NCBI GenBank assembly: GCA_020747015.1
Contig: JAGTJM010000073.1
Span: 96,047-160,046, forward strand
DNA from: Pyrenochaeta sp. MPI-SDFR-AT-0127
Lineage: Eukaryota; Ascomycota; Dothideomycetes; Pleosporales; Cucurbitariaceae
Direction of reading: 5' to 3'
Length of the DNA: 64,000 bases
The position numbers and the translations under genes are program-made. Positions within the stretch are counted from its first letter, which is position 1. Each line of letters opens with the position of its first letter. Under the pieces are notes generated by a model, which was not told where the DNA came from, searched no databases, and saw only the letters and a list, made by a program, of their open reading frames with translations. Positions 1 through 11,793 of this stretch are shown one piece after another.

Positions 1-413
1 GTCTCGTCCAGCGTAAGCTTCTGCCTCTTATACCGTGGCTCATCATTCTCATAGCGCTCTTTGGCTCTCCTCTCTTTGATCTTTATTTTTGCAAGGCGTT
101 CGTTCAGGTCCTGCCGGCGACGGAAGGCTTCCTGCCTTTTTTGCTTCTGCGCATGTTCAAGGATCCAAGCGGGTTCGTCGCCACTCGCCGCATCAACTTT
201 GAACCCTTCTTCAAAAGTCTGTCTTTTGTGGTCGCGCAGCCAGGTCAATGACCCGCAGATCAAACTCAATGACTTGCCTGTGCCGGTTGGTGATTCGAAA
301 ATCCCTACTTTGCTCTCTTCTAGGCATGTATACACAGCGGTCATGAACTCTTTCTGAATATCATACGGCACGTATGGGTGATGAAAATTTCGTTCTTTGT
401 TGTTGTCGTTCAT
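1..413 (-). CDS. CHL1: CHL1/DDX11-type DNA helicase, N-terminal part (gene runs off the window)
   Basis: The minus strand from an ATG at 413 is open for 137 codons to the window edge. After a short N-terminus it carries a Q-motif-like stretch (PYDIQKEFM, about residues 17-25) and a Walker A motif (ESPTGTGKSLSLICGSLTWL). A charged region rich in Lys, Arg and Glu follows. That order is typical of the XPD/FANCJ-like superfamily 2 helicase DDX11/Chl1, an iron-sulfur helicase acting in the nucleus in sister-chromatid cohesion and replication-coupled repair. Only the N-terminus is visible, so the Fe-S cysteines and helicase motifs II-VI cannot be checked. No ATG was found further upstream in frame. 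Other XPD-family members (RTEL1, FANCJ) are possible but the insert after motif I reads like Chl1. Confidence 0.85.
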   Translation of the reverse strand, partial: MNDNNKERNFHHPYVPYDIQKEFMTAVYTCLEESKVGIFESPTGTGKSLSLICGSLTWLRDHKRQTFEEGFKVDAASGDEPAWILEHAQKQKRQEAFRRRQDLNERLAKIKIKERRAKERYENDEPRYKRQKLTLDE

Positions 414-1241
414 ATCTGGCGGGGTCGTGATGGATATGTAGTGGCGCGAGAATCTCTGAGACAAGATGAGTCGCGCCAAGAGAACCTCGCAACGCGAACT
501 CACGTGCCCCTCGGCATGCGACGTTTCCAATCCAGACATTCGTTGCTTTGTATCCCTGCCTTCTTTGCGTAAAACAGCTATCACATACAAACGAGGCATG
601 AAGGCCTTACATAGTATATTTTTGGACAGAAAATTTCGAATAGATTGATGCAAAGTGCCTTTCTCGATACCTGATGCGATCGTTCTACATCTTCATGTTG
701 GGATCATCTACGATGACATGATGCGTTACAAGCAAATCAGAGATCATCGCTATTCCAGAACATTACCATCCAAAGTAAGCCTTTATGAGGAAGGGACTGT
801 GTTAAAGTTTTGTGCGGCACGATCAAGTCGCTACCAAAAGTCTGTGGACAAAGAAACGTTTAGCGAGGGTCCAGTTTCACATATGACGTTAGTTTCCCGC
901 TTTCGTGGTTCGTTGGACTAGGAACTGAGCTTCCTTGAAACCTGTCCTCAGACTCCCGTGCGAATCGACCCACACCGCTCCAATGATGGCCTTCACGATT
1001 GCAGCAAGTAGCTCTCTTGGAAAATCTCTCAGTTCGTTAGGATTTTGAACGATGTATTCCTCCAGTCTCCAATTCTTCGAACTGTAGAAGAATTTCCAGG
1101 CGAATACGGAAGCGTCGTGTTCTCAGAGGGTATGTCGCGTACGAAATTGAAGATTCATACATCATAAATCATACATTCCACTTTGCAATAGCTAAGCAAT
1201 CTGTTTATCACGATGAAAACGCTCTCTGAACGAATCTCTCT
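414..1241. other. Intergenic, no gene seen
   Basis: This 0.8-kb stretch separates the divergently oriented upstream region of the helicase from the 3' end of the oxygenase gene. Short open frames exist on both strands but none shows a family motif, a convincing splice pattern or a signal peptide. Confidence 0.5.
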
Positions 1242-2265
1242 TTATTCCAGAGTCTCATCTTCATGGAACACCAGGGCCCTAACCTCGATACTTTCCCGTC
1301 CCTCCTTATCTTCTGTTCCTGGCACGTGGAACGCTGTGTGCGGAACGCGTCTCGCCCTACCATCAAGCTTGGAATCGAAGCACTTGATAAGAATCACCTC
1401 GTCAGGTGTAAGGTTTGACTTGTAGAACCAACTACTTTGTGTTAGCAAAAGATCCCATCTCAAAGTATAGACATGGATGCGTACCGGTGTGCAGGGTCAT
1501 GCTTAACAGCATATGTCTCACCCCTTCGATTTGGATAGATCAACTCTGTGACCACCAGGCTCCCGTCATCAACACTGTTTGCCTCCGCAACTGCTAGTGG
1601 GTCACGCTGTACTGTCTTGATCGGTCGCCACACATTGATAATTTGTACACGGCTACGTGTGAGCTTCTCGGCTTCCTCGGGAAGATGGTGAGGAACGCGC
1701 GACAACGCAGCAGCGTAAGACTGATCAATATGTACGCGCTGCACGGGACCACGAAGATTACGGCCTGAGGCGCCCTGACCAGGAGGCTGGCGGCGGATGG
1801 TATGGTCGAAGATGAAAATGCGGGATGCGCCGGTGCTACAACATGTTAGTTATATGTTTTTATTATCTCGAACATCAATATCGTGTGTTGGGATACGTAC
1901 GCATCCTTCAACAATTGTTCTGTCTCAGCATAGTACCCGCTTTTGATCTTTTCATCGTCCAGAAAGTCCTTCTCATTTGCGGTGTTTCTGTAAAATCGAA
2001 ATCCATTTGCATCGAGTGTGTAGTCTTTCTCATTCCCTCGCACATCACGAACAGTGGCGGGATGAACCTCGAATGGGCGATCATATGTCTCTGGGCGGTC
2101 GACGTATGTTGGATGTGGTGGTGAACCGTCAGCGTTGGGTTTGTAGTAATGGAGCACGGTTTGTACGTCTTGCGGACCAGACGCAGTGGAAGGAGCGACT
2201 GATTGGAGGGTTTGAGGATTACCCAGAGGCGTTGAAGAGGGAGGGATGACAGCTGCGGTAGCCAT
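1242..2265 (-). CDS. CmcJ/AsaB-like hydroxylase/desaturase
   Basis: Three exons on the minus strand, 2265-1901, 1835-1485 and 1431-1242, give a 301-residue protein. Intron 1 starts GTACGT; intron 2 starts GTACGC, contains a TGCTAAC branch site and ends TAG. The product matches the fungal family annotated as CmcJ-like (7-alpha-cephem-methoxylase P8 chain related) or GA4-desaturase/AsaB-like: YYKPNADGSPP near the N-terminus, RVHIDQSYAAALSRV and QIINVWRPIKTVQRDPLA in the middle, and IKCFDSKLDGRARRVPHTAF near the C-terminus. Members are cytosolic and take part in oxidation steps of secondary metabolism such as aspergillic acid; the substrate here is unknown. It is not next to the tailoring cluster starting at 31 kb, so a link is not implied. 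Length is normal and all three junctions keep the family reading frame. Confidence 0.88.
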
Positions 2266-2703
2266 TTTGGGTATGCAAATAGATAGGTCGTGTCAGAGCT
2301 TATTTATCTCTTGCCGAGGTTGTTATGAAAATTAATCGTTTCCAGCAGCCGTTTTGTTTCTTATATCTATGATGGGGCTGGCAGCATTTGCTTGACGACT
2401 CACCATTGATATGTAAGCTCTCGAGCTTCCCCGCAGCACGCAATATGGTCAGAACACAGAGTGATTGGATTTGAAATGATGCCGAGGGTTACCACGCGAT
2501 CCGCAGATCGCCCGCAGGGTCGCTATGGATACACCTATTGATGTGATTGGGTTGCGGAACTCCACGCTGATAAATTCAAGGTGCAAGCATCAGTATACCG
2601 ACGTACATATGGTCACGTCACTTATCGTGAATTACTGAACAGCGCACATCTACAACGGAAGAGTGCAATTGTGGCATGTTTACTGCATTGACACGCGTCT
2701 AGT
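2266..2703. other. Intergenic, no gene seen
   Basis: Promoter side of the oxygenase gene and 3' side of the permease gene. No coding signal or RNA gene was recognised here. Confidence 0.5.
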
Positions 2704-4376
2704 CTAAATAGGCACGTGCACGAGCGTTGTAATGGTTGTGCCATCATCAAGCACACTCGTCTCCTCCTCTAATCGGTAGCCCTTCCATTTTGGAATGAGC
2801 CTGATCCAGACGTACCAATATAGTAGGCCGAATGCTATTATACTTACTCCCACAACTGCATATGTGGCATACCAAAGCTCGCCCTTCTTCTGCCCGCCCT
2901 TTGGCGGAAAAAATGGAGCGGCAAGTAGTGCCAGGCTCAACCCAATGCGTAGCAGAACTGCAGAATTCCAGGCCTTAAATGGCCTTTTGAGGTCTGGCCG
3001 GGTGTACCTCAACCAGAGCAGCCCTATAGATGTCGCTAGCACGAACACCTGCCCGGGATAGCCTTCTACTTCAAGTATGAACGAGTAAACCTCGCTGGAC
3101 GGCGGGAGAGCGATAACAAGGAGTGAGGGAATATAATGAACAATGAGTCCACCGAGGGGTGCATTGAAGGGTTTGGAGGATGCGAGGAGCTTGGGGTAGG
3201 GAAGGAAGCCTTGGCGGGCAATTTCTTGGTTGAGGCGAGCCTGGCGATGTCAGCGCAGTTCATTCCCAAGTCGGGGTGCTTGTAACTCACCAGAGCGAAG
3301 GTAACAACCATAACATTACCAACTCCCGAAAGCGCTACAGCAAGTGGCAATAACGTCTTACCCACGCGCGGGCCGAAGCACTTCTCGAAGAATAATGCTG
3401 CTATGAGCTCTCCGCTCTCTTTGACCTCGTCGAGGGGAACGACTATAAAGTATGCAACATTCACCAGCAGATACAGGATGCAAGCTGTGATGAGTGCTGT
3501 TATGGACACCGACTTGAGTGTGCGCACTGGGTTTCGAACTTCGTTGAGAACGTTGTTGACGTTGTTCAGGCCAGCAAAAGAGTAGAACACCTTGAACAAA
3601 GATGTCGAGATAATGCCCCAGCTCCAGTCTGTGTCTTTCCAAAGATCCGAACCAGTGGGGAAATGACTCCGCTTGCCGTCACTGCCTTGGGGTTTAAACA
3701 GAACAACGAAAAGGCCAGAGAAGATCATGAAGACCACGAGGCCGACTTTGATCCATCCTAGAAAGTTTTGAATCCGGATACCTGTCCGCATGAAACAACC
3801 ATGGATGATTGTGATTACCGTGAGCAAGCCTACGGCCAGTGACTTTCGTAAGAAGTCTGTGGCCTCGATATCAAAAGCGTAGAGCGTGTACTGTGCAAAG
3901 ACAATGCAGTTACTCGCCGTAAACCCCAAGAGCACTGCCTGGGTTGCAATCAATGTACTCGCAAGAAAGCGGGGTTTTCGATATGTGAACTCGAGATACA
4001 CCTTCTCACCGCCCGAGCGTGGTAGCATACAGCCATACTCCAAGCCTACTGCGAGGCCGCACGCGGCGATAATAGCACCAACAACCCATAGTGACAGCGA
4101 AAGACCGACACTTCCTACGCCTTTCACAATGACACCTGGCGTGGCGAAGATGCCGCTCCCAATAACGCGCGAAATGACAAGGATGTAAGCACTCGGCCAG
4201 GTAATGGTTCGTCCGAGTGTTGATGTTTCTGGGAGAACGTCGTCTTCGATGGAGCGTGTCGTTCCTTCGGCGATGGTGGTGCTAGATTCATCACCGGAGC
4301 CATAACTCTTGCTGCTTACGCTTTCTGTTGGTGAAGGGCTTCGAGAGAGTAGGGGTTCTTGCTCGTCTGGTGGCAT
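2704..4376 (-). CDS. MUP1-like amino acid (methionine) permease
   Basis: Two exons, 4376-3291 and 3240-2704, joined in phase 0 across a 50-bp intron (GTGAGT..CAG), give 540 residues. The N-terminal 60 residues are acidic and Ser-rich and probably cytosolic. They are followed by about twelve hydrophobic segments beginning ITWPSAYILVISRVIGSGIF, the TM1 signature (G-S-G-I-F) of the APC/LAT superfamily. The arrangement and the FSFAGLNNVNNVLNEVRNP-like motif in the middle resemble the fungal high-affinity methionine permease group. It should sit in the plasma membrane and import methionine or other neutral amino acids. An in-frame ATG exists 123 bases upstream, but I chose MPPDEQEPLLS because the upstream residues look like untranslated leader. 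Substrate assignment is inference from family resemblance. Confidence 0.87.
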
Positions 4377-6141
4377 AATTATCGCAGTGTTGTAGTTGCA
4401 GTGTGCGTCCTGCCTCTCGTCCAGCTTGTACTGCGCGGGGGCGTGTTGCGTGTCATGATGAATATCGGTGCAACGCGTGTCCCGAGGCCCAGCGTACACA
4501 ATTGTCAGCCGTTGGCATCATTTCAGCACGAATGTCGTTTGTAGATTTCAAGGTCTTGATAAGAATGCCACAGTCGTGCTATCAGACACGTCTTGATTGG
4601 TTCTTGCCGTGTTGTGTGACAGCACGCCATCCTTAGCCCGGCTGACGCGCCTTCAGATGATCACCAACGCGTGAAACACCACACCATTCCCGCGCAGCGT
4701 TTATTGCCGGAATCCGAAGAGGACATATAAGAATGTAAGAAAGAGGATACTCGGCATGCAAGGGATGTGCACGATTTGGGCAATTTTCTCGTGTCAACGC
4801 CACTTGCTCGGCATGACTGGCGTCTAAGGCTTCATCGTGTGGCTGTTGAAGTCTAGTATTGTAGTAGAAATGTGAGGAGCCATTACTTGCATTTCAGTCT
4901 CAAAAGGCAATAGCGATACTATAGCCTTGAAACTTCTTCTCGTCAACTCACTTCATCGAGCCGTAGTACTATGGTTAGCAAAATCCCATGGCCTTAAGAA
5001 CAAGGCAGAAGCGAAAAGGCGGTTCATTTCGTCACTTCAGCCAAGCGATTGTTGGCATCTGATGTAACATTTGCATCTCTGTGACTGATAGATTATTGAT
5101 GATTAGGGATCAAAAAACATTTGAGCGCAGTTGTCGAAGCGTAGTTTGAGGTAGGTATTTATTGGCCTTCATTGTGATGAAGTAGTATATCGAGTGCAGA
5201 CGGCATTAGATGGCTGTAAATATCGACCATGTTGAATGCGCAACAATCGATTGAATATGAGCGCAGCGTAGGATTGTAACAATGATTGAGAGGTTATGAG
5301 GTGAGAGGCTGTGTGGTATCACTACAAAGTGTACCAGAAGTGGGGCTGCCGGATCGTCGGCCGAACCACGATCGACAGCCCGGAATCGCACACCTCTAGG
5401 ATCTACACTGCCACAGTCGCAACAATTCAAAGTATACCTTTGAATATGTGAGACATCGTTGCACAGCTCGGATGTAAGGGATTACGAGAGCAGGTATGCA
5501 CAAGGAGCATCCTCGACTGACCCATTGCACTTCACTGTCTCGCATGATGGTCTGTCTTCACCACAATCTACTGATACTACGGAACGAATCATCCATCCTG
5601 TCGGAAAGCTCTTTACATCGTTTCTATCAAGTTCTGATAGTGACAGTGCTTACAACTCTATATCGATACCGCTTTAAGCGCTCTACGGTGGCTTGCAATC
5701 CAATCTCATCTGCATCGGCATCTGATCTTCCTGAAATTGCAACAGTTTGAAAAACCAGGTGCTTCATCTTTGATCGCTTGCCACCAAACAATAAAAGTCA
5801 GTTATTCCATCGAGTGAGTACAGCATTGCTGTAGAAGCCCAGGAGCACACTCCTCCCACACCTCGTTCTAACAGCGACAGTTCTCAATATTGAATCCATT
5901 AACTTGCCCCAAGACGGAAAGCCCTGAATTAATCTTGTTATAGTATTCGTTTGGCGCCATATTTCGGAAATTTCTTGTGTCCAAGGTAGATAGCATCGAG
6001 CCTTTAAAAGGCTCCGACGTTCATCAACTTCCCTCAGCTAATTGTACAACACTAGATAAAAAATGCCGCCGCAGTACCCCTATCCCCCTTCACGACCCTT
6101 TCGTAGAGAGTACGTATCATGTAAGTGAACAAACCTAGGGC
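4377..6141. other. Long intergenic region, no supported gene
   Basis: Some 1.7 kb without a recognisable gene. Near its right end an ATG at 6063 opens a short Pro/Tyr-rich reading frame (MPPQYPYPPSRPFRRE) that runs into a GTAAGT donor-like site at 6121, just before the 5S gene. It could be a first exon, but I found no matching downstream exon, so it is not annotated as a gene. Confidence 0.4.
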
Positions 6142-6146
6142 AAAAA
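6142..6146 (-). terminator. RNA polymerase III T-run terminator of the 5S gene
   Basis: Read on the minus strand, the 5S sequence ends in TATGT and runs straight into a run of six T residues in total, the standard Pol III termination signal. Confidence 0.85.
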
Positions 6147-6265
6147 ACATACAACAGCGGGGATTCGCCAGTGGTCACCCACCTGACTACTAATCCGCCG
6201 GTATCCTGCTTAAGTACCGCTGAGCGAACGGGAAGCGCTGTTCACAAGATCCTATGGTCGTATGT
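6147..6265 (-). rRNA. 5S ribosomal RNA (dispersed single copy)
   Basis: The minus strand from 6265 to 6147 (119 nt) starts ACATACGACCATAGGATC and ends CCGCTGTTGTATGT, so the two ends pair to form helix I of 5S rRNA. The internal segment GGTACTTAAGCAGGATACCG and the 3' half GATTAGTAGTCAGGTGGGTG followed by ACCACTGGCGAA are the conserved fungal 5S core, including the internal Pol III promoter region. Isolated 5S genes away from the rDNA array are usual in Pezizomycotina. Loop B/C carries several differences from the most common fungal 5S sequences I remember, so this could be a variant-type gene, but helix I is intact and a terminator is present. Confidence 0.93.
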
Positions 6266-7000
6266 GACAGGTGTTTGGCACATTAAAATATATTATCATA
6301 GCATGCTTTTTGCAATTGAGAAAGAGGGCTTCCTTCTACTTTAAAACACATTAATGAGTAAATACACAGCAAGACATGGAAAATATGCCAGTTCAATCAC
6401 TTTCATGCTATGCTTCCTCGTTTTATTTACCTCTCAAGAAATTTTGGTCGTGTTTGCGATTGGTTCTGTGAATTACAATCCAGCTAGCGTCCTGTCAGGA
6501 CCACATGTACACTGTTGTGTTAAGTCACGTGAGTCTTCCCTGCTGAGAAACGGCGAGCTAACCATCTGCGCAAGACTTTACACATGGCTTTTTGTTTTGT
6601 AGACCTAGATCTCGCTCAAGCGCTACCTAGAAAATGATTCAATACAATTTTTTTTCAAACCATGCTGTGAAGGTATCGTGCTCCTCGAAATTAATTAGAT
6701 CCGTGCCTCGGTGCCGATTTCACAAAGCGGGCATGCCGACAGAAATGGCATGGCAATGCTGAATGTAGGTTGAAGTCATTATAGAAGCAGGGGTTCCGGT
6801 TGACAAGGAGAGGAAACGTCCGGACAAAAAGGTCCGCCTCACGAAAGAGCTATGAAGATTGGACCGTTTGACGAAGCGCACCAAACCCGGACCAAGCTGG
6901 AACCCTTAATATATGAACTTAGCCTCGAGCGTAAGAGCCACCTCACCTCGCGCGTCTTTAGCGAACAAACATTTGTATTTTTTATTCCAATTCAAGAATA
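6266..7000. other. Intergenic, no gene seen
   Basis: Region between the 5S gene and the reductase gene. A TATA-like AATATATG about 90 bases before the ATG at 7001 is a plausible core promoter for that gene. An 82-codon frame at 6354-6602 has no recognisable feature. Confidence 0.4.
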
Positions 7001-8050
7001 ATGACTAAACCTAAAATCTTGATTATCGGCTGCGGTGCTGTAGGCCTTTCGCAAGGCTATCATCTTTCGACAGGTGCAGACATAACTTATCTTGTACGGC
7101 CAGGCCGCAAGCCGGCCTTCGCTGCGCCAAAATACCTCTACGACTATAAAGCAAACGCTCTGCGAGTCTTTGAGAACTACCGTCTTATAGATTCAGTACG
7201 CGAGGTCGCAGGCGAAGAGTTCTATTGCGTCTTTGATACCCTCGATGGACACACAGCCCGCTCCGAGGCTGGCACAGCGACTCTACGATCTGTTGGTGAC
7301 TTGATCCGCGACAACCTGAAAACGTTCGTCGTCTACGATGCCATTGGCCTTGGTATAGCAGACCATTATGCGACATCGCTCGGTATTTCCCCGAATCGAT
7401 TGGTATTGGCCTTCAGCATGCTCGCCCACCAACCGACAAATACTATTTCCATCCCAGCCACTGCCAATCGGGATTTGGCCGCCAAGGCCGATCTGTTTTA
7501 CTCCCACCAACCAGGTGAGGTTGGGTTGCTCGTGTTCAACAATCAGCCAAAACTTTTGAAGGCGCTCAAGGAAGTGTACGAAAAGAACAATGTGCTCCAC
7601 GTCCAGTCTTTGCCCGCTTTCATGATAGAATTGGCACCGATGTTGGCAATGCTCCAAGTGGTGACCTGGAACATTGACGGTTACAAGGAATTCGAATACC
7701 TCTACAATAATGCGCAACTCTGGCCCCTTCTACTTGAAGCACAAAAGGAGATTTTGCGCTTGCCGCGGTTTGGATGGACAGGCTGGGTGTTATCATGGCT
7801 TCTAGGATCATGGGCAACAGCAAAGATGGCCGCGAGTCCAATAGAAGGAGCATTGCCCCTCTCTTATCACGAATTCAACGCCTTTCATCATGGCGGTAAA
7901 GTGGTGAAACAAGATATTCGAATGCTCGAGGACGTAGTAATTGAAGGTGAGAAAGCAGGCCACAAAATGAAGTCGCTTCGCGAGATTTGCCGCCTGGCTA
8001 CTGAAACAGAAAACAAAAAGGCGAAGGCACGCGCGTCTGAGATCAAATGA
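7001..8050 (+). CDS. Ketopantoate reductase-like (ApbA/PanE family) oxidoreductase
   Basis: A single uninterrupted exon encodes 349 residues. The N-terminus KILIIGCGAVGLSQGYHL is a Rossmann dinucleotide-binding motif (GxGxxG) as in ApbA/PanE ketopantoate reductases, which bind NADPH. The family's C-terminal helical domain appears to follow (PAFMIELAPMLAMLQVVTW onward), ending in a Lys-rich tail. In fungi many such proteins are not the pantothenate enzyme but uncharacterised paralogues, often linked to secondary metabolism. I cannot see the canonical Lys/Glu active-site pair with certainty, so the reaction is not assigned. It is probably cytosolic. There is no frameshift or stop, and length is typical. 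No functional partner is evident among the neighbours. Confidence 0.82.
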   Translation: MTKPKILIIGCGAVGLSQGYHLSTGADITYLVRPGRKPAFAAPKYLYDYKANALRVFENYRLIDSVREVAGEEFYCVFDTLDGHTARSEAGTATLRSVGDLIRDNLKTFVVYDAIGLGIADHYATSLGISPNRLVLAFSMLAHQPTNTISIPATANRDLAAKADLFYSHQPGEVGLLVFNNQPKLLKALKEVYEKNNVLHVQSLPAFMIELAPMLAMLQVVTWNIDGYKEFEYLYNNAQLWPLLLEAQKEILRLPRFGWTGWVLSWLLGSWATAKMAASPIEGALPLSYHEFNAFHHGGKVVKQDIRMLEDVVIEGEKAGHKMKSLREICRLATETENKKAKARASEIK

Positions 8051-8668
8051 CAGTCAACAGGTGGGAAATAGGACCCTAGAAGCCATATGTCCAAAAAGAT
8101 TGTTTTCAAGCAACCCTTGTATTGTCTACGTATATTTATTCTATCATGTGCCCCAAACTCAAGTTTTTACTACCTAGTCCCCAATGCTTTGAGGCCGATC
8201 AAACAATGGTTGAGATAGCAGACATAGGCTATTCATCAAGCCATTGCCAGCTTGGTAAGCAGCAGTGCCCACGATAACCAGCACCCGATTCAACACGAGA
8301 GGTCAGGACCATAAACTCACTTATCACGAAGGAGGTCTCTCCATGTTTTCACATATCGGGCCTAACTGGGGTGGCTGAAGATCTAGGCCGGGGTATCCAG
8401 ACAGTGATCAGCCTCACAGCGTGCCAAGTCATTAGTGGCGGTAGCACCAACGCCCACTCGCTCAGCTCTCGCGGGGTATTAAAATCATGTGGCCCACGTC
8501 TTGATCGTAAAGGCCCACGAACAACGAGATGGAACGTCTCTCCCAGATGGGCGCAATCGAGTCCTGAGTAGTCGCGTCGTGCTACCAAGTTTCGCAGCTC
8601 GTATACGATTGCATCGGATCAACAGACTTCCTCAATGCCTAATTCTTATATAGAATAACCACCACGCC
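8051..8668. other. Intergenic, no gene seen
   Basis: Separates two plus-strand genes. Short frames on both strands have no motif. The last part is the promoter of the membrane-protein gene, with a TATATAG stretch about 20 bases before its ATG. Confidence 0.4.
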
Positions 8669-10891
8669 ATGTCTGACGCCAGAGTTTTCGTTGGTGCCTG
8701 GCTCAATTGGGGTAAGTTGTTAAAATGTTGGTTTGGAATTGTAAACCTATTCGTCTTCTCCAGTCCTCTCCAAATACACGCAGAGATTGCAAAATGAAAT
8801 CGCATATGAATGACGCTGATAGCGCAAGTTAGACGCCGGCCGATTTAGAGGCGGGACTATCACTATACCTGCTGAATATGGCTCGGTTTTAGTGGCAGTA
8901 CTTGCTCTCTTTGTTCGATGGGCTGGAAGCCACCTGTGGAATATTACGTGCTTTGCGATACATCAGCTTCGGTCCACTCCACACGAGCGAGATGGACTAC
9001 ATCACCAGTATCAAGCTATACTAAGGAGTGGCCTCTCTGATTCGAGCGCTCTTTGGCAATTTGCACGAGCCGCACGGGCATGGCGATCTAGTACCAAGAA
9101 TACAAAACGACGTGCACTGCCCCTGTTGCTCCTCACGACCGTCCACATAGCAGCACTCTATACTGCCGGAATATTTTCCTCGAGAGTCGTAAAACCAGGT
9201 GGAGAGGTACTAGTGAAGAGCGATATCTGTGGTTGGCCGGATGATCGAAGCGCTAAAGATTTCAGTCAGTGGTCTGGAGACGATATGGAGTCTGCAGATG
9301 CTTTGATGACGACACTTGACCAGGGTTTCCAAAAGAGTTCTGCATATGCACGGTCATGCTATGGTACTCTACCCGGAACGCAAACAACCGTCTGCAACGC
9401 TTATATTGCTAAATCTATCCAGTCCACGGTTGACCGAGCAGCGCCATGCCCCTTTACTGAAGGGGCATGCACGAATGCATCGATAGCAATAGACTCTGGA
9501 CTCATTGACTCTCACGTTCACTTGGGGATCAACGCGCCAGCACAGGATCGTGTTCAGTTCAGGAGAATAACGACCTGTGCCCCTATCCCGGTCGAGGAAC
9601 GATATAGCTCAAATTGGACATCAGAAATCACTCCAGATCTGCAGAATCAACTTTTACTCCAACAGGGGCAGTCACTGTTATTACCAGGTGATTCATATAA
9701 GCACTATCATCTTGGAGATCGGACATGGAACGGGGCCTTGGTCGGCAATAGTACGTTCGTGATGAGTAATAATACGATTATGTATGCATCACAGCCTTAC
9801 AACCTTTTGTAAGCCATTCGTTGTACTATCTATCAAACATTAGTCTGACGACGAGGTGTAGACTGGTCGATGCCCATGCAGGAAGCCCTTCGGAAGGCAC
9901 CTTCAAACCCATGACTGTATTCAACCGAACTGATGCCGACGTGTATGTCCTGGCTTTGAACAACTTAGTAGCATATACGGGGCCCGTGACAGATCCCTGG
10001 TTCCAAACGGCAGCTGAGCCTATAGATTCCCTAGCTTGGGCGCCCGATGGTGTGTGGATGTCCCAGAACACACTTAGCGGAATTGGCTGCATTGAACAAT
10101 ATCAGTTCTGCCACACCAAGGGCTGCACACCGCTTACGGCGATATCTCTGATCGACCAAGGAACGATCGATGCGCTCGAGTTGAACCCTAGACAAGCGGC
10201 AACAGTTAAATTGTTGTTCGAAGTAGCGCGATGGATGAGGTTGAATGCCATGCTGAACTTTCTGGGTGGGGATATTCTTCTAGCCAAAGAAAGGCTGTTT
10301 GGAGGCCTCTGGCTATCTTCAGTGCTTGAAGATAGCCAATGGCAAAGAGAGGTTGAAAACATCCATGATACTAGCATGGCTTTCCTCCAGCAGAGCATCG
10401 TTGACCACAGCTCCCCTCCAAACTCTCGGATTTATCAATCTGTCAAACTCTACGATTATATTGTGCGCGAGGAAAATGCAGAAGCAAGACACCTTTGTGC
10501 TAACCAAAAGATCAGAAGTACTGTTCACTACTCCGTGAACATATCCGGTTTCGTCCTTATTATCATTGGAGGCATACTCGTTGTTATTGTTAATATCTTT
10601 CTTCCTCATTACGTGGGTAAGCTACAGCACCGTAGCGAAAAAGGCGAGGCGGCCAGGCTAGACTGGCTGGAGAGCGACACGTTTCAATTACAACGCGCCG
10701 CCTTTGAAGCTCGTGGTATCGGACCATGGAAGAGCAAAGGCGATGGTGTCCCTGTTACTGCCGAGTATGGACAACGGTTCCGCGGCACAAAACTTCATCC
10801 AAGCCATGATGGTGCAACGCAACTTAGCGAACTCTCTAATCCGCTCATCGAGCTGGCAAAGACAGATAAGAACCAGAATAGTCTTTTTTAG
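8669..10891 (+). CDS. Large fungal integral membrane protein of unknown function
   Basis: Three exons, 8669-8711, 8833-9808 and 9862-10891, encode 682 residues. The first exon gives MSDARVFVGAWLNWD, a start that recurs in an abundant uncharacterised Dothideomycete/Eurotiomycete protein family. Intron 1 (GTAAGT..TAG) is placed to keep the frame past in-frame stops, and intron 2 has a GTAAGC donor. Hydrophobic helices lie near residues 30-50 (TIPAEYGSVLVAVLALFV), 100-118 (ALPLLLLTTVHIAALYTAG) and close to the C-terminus (ISGFVLIIIGGILVVIVNIF). Between the second and third is a region of about 400 residues with Cys pairs and many N-x-S/T sites, so it probably faces outside or a lumen. Function is unknown; family membership is from memory of the N-terminus and topology. 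Confidence 0.8.
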
Positions 10892-11793
10892 AGTGTAATG
10901 TCGAATACCATTTTCAACAAGCAATTGTACCTCAAGCTTTGATTTAATTCATCAGTAACCCGAGTACAAAACAATATACCAATAGAGCAGGTATAGAAGC
11001 CTGGGTTATGTCAACCGATCATCTCGAAAACATGAATTTATGATCGATTCCACGTGCTTAGCCTGAAAAGGACGTGTGCGCATATCAGAAGCTCGGAAAA
11101 CCGCAAACCTCTCGCAAGCGCACCGCAAACCGCAGTAACGGAATTTGGATGGGCTCAGGGATAGAACCGACCCGCGCCTGGAAACTGGGCCGCGGAAGCG
11201 GGGATGTGTACTTCCGGTGTGCGAATTGGCAAAATCGCTTTGCCATCGAATTACCAACACTACACAGGGTTATGGGTCAATTTCTCATGCGATGGCCGGT
11301 CGATCGGTGATGTTGAGACGGATGGAACCGAGGATGCGAGTAAGGTGCGCGGCTGGTGACCCCGCCCATTGTCGTGGGTGGCGAAGGCCTTGCCAAATCG
11401 AGTCCTAGCTCTACCCGCTAAAACGTAGTTGCGATGCTTGGGTGCCTGTAGGAGAATCCCAACAGGCTGGCTTCTTCTGGTAAGGTTTCTGCTAAGCACG
11501 ATAGGGGTAGAACGATTTTGGGGTGAGCAGAATTGTGAAGCGTGAATGCGCTATCGGAGAAAGGCGACTTCCAATAAGGGGCCGCGGAGAGAGCAACAAA
11601 GCTTGAAGCCGGTCGATCATTGTTGCCACTACCAAACGTTAGAGTGGAAAGACGACTCCTGGCATGATTCATGAAACCTAGTGGGGTTTTCTTTAAGGGT
11701 GATTGTTTCGTCTCAGTTCGCAGCGCCTACTACTTCTCCTGCCATGATCCTGGAGGACAATCATGATCGAGCTTGCTCGATTGCTACATCCAC
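10892..11793. other. Intergenic, no gene seen
   Basis: About 0.9 kb. Four short frames occur on both strands, all without motif or signal peptide. Nothing else was recognised. Confidence 0.45.

Noticed and set aside
4377..4499. In-frame upstream extension of the permease (start at 4499)
   Set aside because: The extra 41 residues are His/Cys-rich with no resemblance to permease N-termini; the inner ATG gives a normal acidic/Ser start.
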